Positions 57,919 to 64,000 of a DNA stretch of 64,000 bases are shown one piece after another. The DNA is from Aphanomyces cochlioides. Taxonomy: Eukaryota > Oomycota > Saprolegniomycetes > Saprolegniales > Verrucalvaceae. Position numbers and translations under genes: made by a program. The notes below the pieces were generated by a model, which was given only the letters and a program-made list of their open reading frames with translations, was not told where the DNA came from and made no database searches. The DNA lies in contig JAHQRK010000019.1 of NCBI GenBank assembly GCA_019828595.1, forward strand, positions 496,001 to 560,000. The letters run 5' to 3'. How positions within the stretch are numbered: position 1 is the stretch's first letter; each line of letters starts with the position of its first letter.

Positions 57919-58968
57919 ATGGCGAAAGCAACAGCAGCAGCAAGTCCTCCTCGGGACTTGATCGGTTATGGCCGTGGAGGATACGATCCAGTCTGGCCCG
58001 GTGGAGCCAAGCTAGCGCTTCAGTTTGTGATCAACTACGAAGAGGGTGGCGAAAACTGCATCTTGGAAGGCGACGCGGGGTCGGAGCATTTGCTCTCGGA
58101 TATTGTCGGCGCGACGTCGTACAAAGGAGCTCGGCATATGAACATGGAATCACTCTATGAATATGGCAGCCGTGCTGGCTTCTGGCGACTTCATCGCTTG
58201 TTCACAGAACGCCAGCTTCCCGTGACTGTCTTTGCAGTCGGACGAGCACTCGAGTTGAACCCCGACGCTGCGAAAGCCATGGTCGATGCCGGGTGGGAAG
58301 TAGCGTCCCATGGATATCGGTGGATCGACTACCAGAATGTCGACGAAGCCACCGAGCGCAAACACATCCAGCAGTCGATAGATGCCATCGAGAAGACCAC
58401 GGGGAAACGTCCTGCTGGCATGTACCAAGGCAAACCCAACTACAAGACGCGGCAAATGGTCGTCGATGCCGGTGCGCTCTCGTCTTCCCGCTATCTCTCG
58501 TCTTGACGGCGACTTGTAGGCTTTCTATACGACTCGGATGCTTACAACGATGACTTGCCGTACTGGACAACATCAACCGCGTCTGGGAAACCTCATTTGA
58601 TTGTGCCATACACGCTGCAGAACAACGACATGAAGTTCGTCTCGCCTGGGGGATTTACATGCGGCGATCAATTCTTTGCCGCGCTGAAGGATGCATTCGA
58701 CACTTTGCTTCAAGAAGGACGTCGTGGTGCTCCCAAGATGATGTCAGTTGGGCTCCACTGTCGAATTGTACGTGGCAGTATCTCGGATCACCTCTCACCT
58801 GTCTTCTAGGTGGGGCTGCCATTGCGAACGGCGAGTTTGATTCGATTCCTCGACTACATTGAGCAATTCCGCGCCGAGATATGGGTCTGCACGCGTCAAT
58901 CCATCGCTGAACATTGGCACAAGCATCACTATCCTCGTCCTCCGTCGACACCGCAGTCCAAACTTTAA
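57919..58968 (+). CDS. puuE: PuuE-type allantoinase
   Basis: A member of the polysaccharide-deacetylase fold family that opens the allantoin ring in purine breakdown, unrelated to the amidohydrolase-type allantoinase. Three exons (57919-58471, 58520-58767, 58810-58968) give 319 aa, the usual PuuE size. Family blocks are RDLIGYGRGGYDPVWPGGA, LQFVINYEEGGEN, GDAGSEHLLSDIVGA, HMNMESLYEYGSRAGFWRL, HGYRWIDYQNVDEATERKHI, FLYDSDAYNDDLPYW and LHCRIVGLPLR. Chitin deacetylases share the fold, but these blocks are specific to PuuE. It ends 36 bp from the convergent FYVE-GAF gene. Confidence 0.93.
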
Positions 58969-59004
58969 AGTTCATACGTTGTTATCTTCTTATCCTCTCT
59001 CCAT

Positions 59005-61026
59005 TTACACCTGAACGCTGTCTTGATTCGACGACATCAACGATGGCGAGTCAAGGCGAGGAGGATGATGACGATGGCGTTGCTGTGCTTGTTGTTGCTG
59101 CGTTCGCTTGGTTTCAGCATCTCGTTCAAAGAACGACGTCACCGCCAGCGCTGCTAAGCTCTCCAAGACATCGGCGGTAGCGACTTCCCGTGGCGTAGCG
59201 TCAAAGACACAGAGAGCACCGAGAGGATCTCCTCGAAGTCCTGACGAGCTCACGAGGGGAACGCCAACGTAGAAGCGAGCTTTCTGCGGCCCCATGACGA
59301 TCGGGAGCTTGGCCCAGTCGATGGCTAGACTTGTTGAAGGCGGTTGGTCTACCAAGACGTTGCCGACCGCGAGAGCTCCTTGCGCCGAAAGCACAGGCTG
59401 GCAGATGCCGAGCTGGACAGGCGCGGGGAGAAGTTTGCCGCTTCCTCGGACGTACAAGAAGTGCTCCACGCGGTCGTTTGAGGTCACGACAAGTCCTGCA
59501 AACTTTGTCGAGTACAATTGACTCGCTCGTTCGCACAAGTTGAAAAGCGACGTGACGGGCGGCAAAGAGGCTGACGTCTTCTTCCTCAAGGGGCCTTGCA
59601 ACACCGCTTGCATTGGGATCGCAGTGCGTTTACTCGGGGATGGCAGCACAGGACTGCTCGGATGGCGCATTGCAAAGCCCGCGCCAGGTTTCATAAACCG
59701 AGATTGTTTCGCCAGCGGACTTGGAAATGCCGGGGACAATGGAGCTGCCATCGCACTGCCCCGCACCGGTGAAGCCGTGGCAGATGCTGCAGGAGATGGG
59801 GCTGCCGCAGCTTGGTGGACTAGATCCAAATCCAGTTGGAGTTTCGCCGCGGAATGGCTTCGTGGACAGCCATACTGTTCCTCAGACAACGATGTAGTCG
59901 ATCTTTGCGGCTGCGACGGTGGCGACATGGGCAAAATACGAGCACGGGGAGGCGGCGGAGGTGGTCGTGTTTGCTCTGCACAAGAGGAGCATAAGCGCAT
60001 GCGGGTTTGACCGACTGAAGGCAGCGACGTGTCTTGGACGACGGCGCAGAGATGACAAAGGACAAGACCGCACAGGCGACATTCTTGACGCCGACGGCGG
60101 TGGGAAAAAAGTCGCGCACAAGCCTGACACGCCATGGGTGACTCTGTCGTCGGTTCATCATCTTCCTTTGCCTTCGGACAAGGTTGCGTCAATGAAAGCG
60201 ATGACGTCGGCGAGAGATGCATGGCGTCGAGCGTTTGCTGAAGTCGAGGAAGCGCCGCCGCGAGGAAGAGGAGAAGGCGACGGAGAGCTTGGTCTCTCGT
60301 GGGAGACATTGTCGCCACCGACATGGTGAAGACGACTTTGGTCACATCCAGCACTTCCGTCGGAAACAGGACAAAGCCCGCAAGAGGACAGGAGATGCGA
60401 TCAAGCTGATGCGACTCGACGAGCGATGGGCATCGCTTCGACTCGATCGACGAGCACACTTTGTAGCCAACGCAGTGGCGTGGATCCATCACGGCGTCCT
60501 CTTGATTTCCCAGAGGAACTGCAGCATCGCTCGTGGCGTGGATATACTCGGCGCAGCAGAGATCGACGTCTCGAAGGAGAGGATTGTGGCATCGGAATGC
60601 CGTCCACTGGACAGCCAGGGACTCATGGGCGTTCCGTTGATGGTGGAAGAGGATATTCGTGTCGGCAAACGTGTGTTGGTACATCGATCGAAGCGCCGTG
60701 CGGTAATTTGCAATGCTGGTCCCGCCATCGAGGAGCTGCAAAACGACGGATGGCGACGCTCGAATCGTCGCGGAACTGCGGACACTGTAGCGCGACGGCG
60801 TCAGGCACTCCAAGATGGATGGCGATTTTGTCGGTTTCCACGAAGAACCGACAAAATCGATCGGCGACAGCTCGGACGTGGCGGCAAAGAGGTCCTGGAC
60901 TTTGGAACGAATGAGGTCATGCAGTTCTGCTTCTTCCTCCCTCGCCAATTCAAAACGAGTCATCAGTGGCACCGCAGTGCTGCCACCGCCGCTCAGAGCG
61001 GCCGAAGTTGTCTCGGGGCCGTCCAT
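59005..61026 (-). CDS. START-like / FYVE / GAF protein
   Basis: A single-exon protein of 673 aa from the ATG at 61026 (the longer frame begins with TTG). The N-terminal ~290 residues resemble the START-like lipid-binding region common before FYVE fingers in oomycete proteins (SPSVVLQLLDGGTSIANYRT). At about 330-390 lies a FYVE-type finger (CQACARLFSHRRRRQECRLC, then GLVLCHLC and MRLCSSC). Its basic motif reads RRRRQECRLCG, lacking the two His of the PI3P-binding RRHHCRxCG. A long Pro/Ser/Ala-rich linker precedes a GAF-like domain (about 500-640: ARFYVGVPLVSSSGLRGDPL, then G-ALCVFDATPRE). The C-terminus is Gln/His-rich. Only 90 bp separate its start from the next gene's stop. Confidence 0.8.
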   Translation of the reverse strand: MDGPETTSAALSGGGSTAVPLMTRFELAREEEAELHDLIRSKVQDLFAATSELSPIDFVGSSWKPTKSPSILECLTPSRYSVRSSATIRASPSVVLQLLDGGTSIANYRTALRSMYQHTFADTNILFHHQRNAHESLAVQWTAFRCHNPLLRDVDLCCAEYIHATSDAAVPLGNQEDAVMDPRHCVGYKVCSSIESKRCPSLVESHQLDRISCPLAGFVLFPTEVLDVTKVVFTMSVATMSPTRDQALRRLLLFLAAALPRLQQTLDAMHLSPTSSLSLTQPCPKAKEDDEPTTESPMACQACARLFSHRRRRQECRLCGLVLCHLCAVVQDTSLPSVGQTRMRLCSSCAEQTRPPPPPPRARILPMSPPSQPQRSTTSLSEEQYGCPRSHSAAKLQLDLDLVHQAAAAPSPAASATASPVRGSAMAAPLSPAFPSPLAKQSRFMKPGAGFAMRHPSSPVLPSPSKRTAIPMQAVLQGPLRKKTSASLPPVTSLFNLCERASQLYSTKFAGLVVTSNDRVEHFLYVRGSGKLLPAPVQLGICQPVLSAQGALAVGNVLVDQPPSTSLAIDWAKLPIVMGPQKARFYVGVPLVSSSGLRGDPLGALCVFDATPREVATADVLESLAALAVTSFFERDAETKRTQQQQAQQRHRHHPPRLDSPSLMSSNQDSVQV

Positions 61027-61116
61027 GAAAGCTCGAGACGGTTTCGAAAAGTCGACCGAGTGACGGTTCGAATGGATGGAAGAAACGACGACGGAGATGG
61101 ACAACAACTGATGGGA

Positions 61117-62341
61117 TTAATCCGTTTCTGTTGTCTTTTGCTTTTGCTGCTCTTGTTGTTGCTGCTGCTGTCGTAGCATACGAGCACGCAGACTAGATAC
61201 GCTTGGTCGGCTCGCTGGTTTCATGCCACTACTACTACTGGGTCTCGTCGAAGATAATAAGGCGAGGACATCGACAAGATTGCTGCCGACCAAATGCCGC
61301 GACGCGATGGCTGTCAACGTGTCCGCCTACGTATCAATTGAGTCACGCATGAGGATTTTGGGGTGGACATACGCCAACAAGGTCACGGAGACGATGGAAA
61401 GAACGCTTCGTGGCGGATTTGCAAGAAACCACGCGGCATACGAGGAATTTCGCCAGTGGATCGATCCATCGATCGAGATGATCCTGCCATGGACTCGATT
61501 GGTTGCTCTCTTCGGCTCGGCTTTGTGAAATAACTCGTTCGATGGATTCGCCAGCCTATGGTAAGTTGAGATCTTCAACCTGAATGACGTTGAGATCTAC
61601 TCACCGCAGCAACAATTTGTGGATTCTTATCCGTGGAAAAGGTCATAAGAATATCGAGCACGGTGATGGGATTGCATGATGCGATGGTATGTGAAAGTGC
61701 CTGGAGGAAAGTTCAATTACTTGAAGAATCGTTGTAGGACATACATCATGGGCCGCTTCTCGAATGAACTTCTTCTCATTTATGGCTCGCGTCACAAGCA
61801 CGGGAAGGAAGATAGCTGCGTGCGTGAGTTATAAACGAAAACATCGTCAGAAGGTCGTACATAGATGAGAGGACATGGCATCGCCAAGACATTGCACCAA
61901 TTCGCCAATGCAATATATGCTCTGCCGTGCGTGTGCTGATCGCAAGTGGACAGCGCATGGAACGACTAGGTTCGATAAGCAAGGCTCCCTAAAATAAAGC
62001 CTGAATAACTCGGTGGAAGTTGAGTGGACGTACAAGTCGGGGAAATCGTTCTGGATGTAGTCGGCGTGGAATTTGATTGTTTCTCGGAAGAGCTGAATGG
62101 CTGCATACTGATCGCTCCAAGATGCATTTGCGATCGATGGATTCCATGCGTATTTGTCAGTGGGTTCTTGGAGTTGGTCTTGCAGGAGCACAACGACTTC
62201 TGTCAAATCATCTTCGTTGTCTGGTGCTCCAGGGTCTTTTGTTTCGCACACTTCCGGTTCGCCATTTTCATCCTTGTCGATCGACATGTGAACCTTCTTG
62301 TGTAGCGCGTCGTTTCCAGAGAATGGATTCCTCCGTTTCAT
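61117..62341 (-). CDS. TOG/HEAT-repeat protein (CLASP/TOGARAM-like)
   Basis: Six exons (62034-62341, 61861-61988, 61745-61815, 61605-61700, 61373-61555, 61117-61326) with introns of 44-49 bp give 331 aa. An acidic N-terminal segment leads into paired helices typical of a TOG domain: YAAIQLFRETIKFHADYIQN, ARQSIYCIGELVQCLG, FLPVLVTRAINEKKFIREAA, then NPITVLDILMTF and NPQIVAAAGESIERVI. This resembles CLASP-N/TOGARAM domains, which bind tubulin. A Gln-rich basic tail (SLRARMLRQQQQQQEQQKQK) ends the protein. It is short for a CLASP and seems to have one TOG domain. A microtubule or axonemal role is an inference from fold. The exon from 61373 depends on the GTATGT donor at 61372. Confidence 0.65.
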
Positions 62342-63001
62342 AAGCTAACACGTCGTCGTCTCCCTCTCGCTGCGAGTAACGTCGTGGTGTCAGTCGCGCG
62401 CCGATCCCCGCTTGCAGCAATATTTTCGAATTCAAACGAGAGCGTCTTTTTTATTCAAATTAAAAATTTAAATTAAATGGAAAAAATAATGGAATTAAAT
62501 CCTTTTCGACATTTTTAATTGAAAATATGATTTCTTTTTCTTTTTTCGGAGGGATTTTAAACTCCATGGTGACCATTGCCACGAGTCGACTCGAAGCGTT
62601 GCTCACGTCGTCACCTATTCCAGGTCACGTTGATGTCTCCATGTCGCGGAAGCGCAATAGTCTGCCCATGCAGTCTACAGTCTATATTTCCATCCTCCTG
62701 TGGTTTTATTGTCCAGCAAGATTGCACACAGTAATTACGATACACTCTTCACGTGAAAGAAATCACGCAATTCATTGCAACCGGCGTGCTGGACAGAGTT
62801 GACTGCCACGGATAAAGACTGGAAGGGGGAGATGCGAGAGTAGAGCTTGCCTAGAGAGCTCCATCGATATGGTCTTCGGTGACTTGGGGCCAAATGATCA
62901 CCATTTCTTCATGGGAAGGTTGATGGGGTTCAGGGTTAGTATCCGGATATGCGATGATTCTTCCGGATGTGAGCTCAACGGACACAAAGCAGTCAGCAGC
63001 C
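62342..63001. promoter_or_regulatory. TOG / CBS divergent promoter region
   Basis: 660 bp between two divergent starts. TATCCGGATA at 62940-62949 and TCCGGAT at 62962-62968 lie 34-62 bp before the CBS start. 62430-62530 is very AT-rich. No gene supported. Confidence 0.45.
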
Positions 63002-64000
63002 ATGAGCACGACAACCGAGCAGGTCATCTTTCCTCCATTCCAGCGCCCCGCCATTCTTCCATCGATTCTGGTACATGCGTCACCTTGAATGAAACTTATA
63101 GATGCCGCTAGAGCCATGTTGGCGACACGCCGTTGGTTCGCATTAACAAGATCTCAGCCAAAGCTGGATTGAAGTGTGAATTGCTCGCCAAGTGTGAATT
63201 CTTCAACGCCGGTGGTTCCGTCAAAGATCGAATTGGCCGTCAAATGGTGCTCGACGCTGAAGCAAGCGGACGTATCAAACCTGGTGATACATTGATCGAA
63301 CCAACGTCCGGTAACACGGGTATCGGCTTGGCCCTCACTGCAGCGTTGCGTGGATACCGCTGCATTATCACTCTTCCAGAAAAGATGAGTGCTGAAAAAG
63401 TGAACGTTCTGAAAGCTCTTGGTGCTGAAATCATCCGCACCCCGACTGAAGCTGCGTGGGATTCCCCAGAAAGCCACATTGGAGTTGCGAAACGATTGCA
63501 ACAAGAAATCAAGAACGCTCATATCCTCGACCAATACTCAAATCCTTCCAACCCAAATGCACACTATGAAGGCACGGCTGAAGAACTTCTGTATCAATGC
63601 GATGGCAAGATCGATATGATTGTTATGAGTGCTGGCACTGGCGGTACAATTTCTGGTGTCGCTCGAAAATTGAAGGAAAAACTTCCCAACATCAAGGTCG
63701 TTGGCGTTGACCCCGTCGGCTCGATCCTCGCCCAACCAGAATCTCTCAACGATAAGAACCGCTTGGCTCCTTACAAGGTGCTCATAACCCAAATGATTCT
63801 CGTTTAATCTCCATCATTAGGTTGAAGGCATTGGCTACGACTTCATTCCTGACGTGTTGGATCGTTCCCTTGTCGACCAATGGATCAAGACCGAAGACCA
63901 GGAGTCCTTCGTTATGGCTCGTCGATTAATCCGCGAGGAAGGCCTTTTGGTTGGAGGTTCTTGCGGCGCCACTGTCGCTGCTGCTATCCAAGCTGCTCAG
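63002..64000 (+). CDS. CBS: cystathionine beta-synthase, 5' part
   Basis: A PLP enzyme joining serine and homocysteine to cystathionine in transsulfuration. Exons 63002-63070, 63112-63777 and 63821 to the window edge; introns of 41 and 43 bp. The short first exon ([20 protein letters not shown]) joins to [14 protein letters not shown]. Family blocks are [20 protein letters not shown] (with the PLP lysine), [39 protein letters not shown] and [14 protein letters not shown]. The [10 protein letters not shown] context is that of CBS, not bacterial cysteine synthase. No heme-binding N-terminal extension is present. The C-terminal regulatory part lies beyond the window. Confidence 0.95.

Noticed and set aside
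60217..61176. 319-codon plus-strand frame
   Set aside because: Antisense to the START/FYVE/GAF gene. Arg-rich low-quality translation.
62851..63117. 88-codon minus-strand frame
   Set aside because: Covers CBS exon 1 and its first intron on the opposite strand. The spliced CBS N-terminus explains the conservation-like composition.

Overview
The window is eukaryotic nuclear DNA, most likely from an oomycete of the Saprolegniales (Aphanomyces-like; inference). The grounds are an elicitin-like secreted protein, FYVE proteins of oomycete type, a very large 1,3-beta-glucan synthase, flagellar genes (IFT56), PIF/Harbinger DNA, close gene packing, and very short introns. I reconstructed 71 introns by frame and homology. 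They run 38-56 bp, nearly all start GTA/GTG and end TAG/CAG, and one is a GC-AG intron. No rRNA, tRNA or CRISPR was seen.

Layout. 0-4.8 kb is accessory DNA: a PIF/Harbinger transposase (minus), a decayed partner ORF, and a 301-bp fold-back MITE with TAA target duplications. 4.8-12.2 kb: glucan synthase fused to a sugar-transporter-like tail, convergent with a Cys/His-repeat protein. 12.2-16.9 kb: a gene-poor stretch with a second MITE (39-bp inverted ends, TA duplication) and a His/Gln-rich zinc-finger gene. 16.9-24.3 kb: a 2,382-aa ARM-repeat protein whose C-terminal 1,800 residues carry about 23 copies of an undescribed amphipathic Trp helix. 24.3-29.1 kb: IFT56, ENY2 and dynactin p62. 30.4-35.6 kb: poly(A)-binding protein and MCM6. 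36.5-41.4 kb: a Tyr-rich small protein, an ACBP-FYVE-PH protein, a GT71 glycosyltransferase and a secreted elicitin-like protein with 87 consecutive Asp. 41.9-49.3 kb: mitochondrial dihydroxy-acid dehydratase and a head-to-head pair of GT60-type GlcNAc-transferase paralogues, one frameshifted. 49.4-58.9 kb: kinesin-14, a membrane ACBP-ankyrin protein, a small membrane protein, and PuuE-type allantoinase. 59-64 kb: a START/FYVE/GAF protein, a TOG-like HEAT protein and the 5' part of cystathionine beta-synthase.

The genes are mostly unrelated housekeeping genes. There is a loose theme of microtubule/flagellum functions (IFT56, dynactin p62, kinesin-14, TOG-like) and of phosphoinositide/acyl-CoA lipid binding (two ACBP-domain and two FYVE proteins). 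The strongest candidates for something new are the multi-helix ARM protein, the poly-Asp elicitin, and a promoter-proximal palindrome ATCCGGAT that recurs in intergenic DNA across the window.
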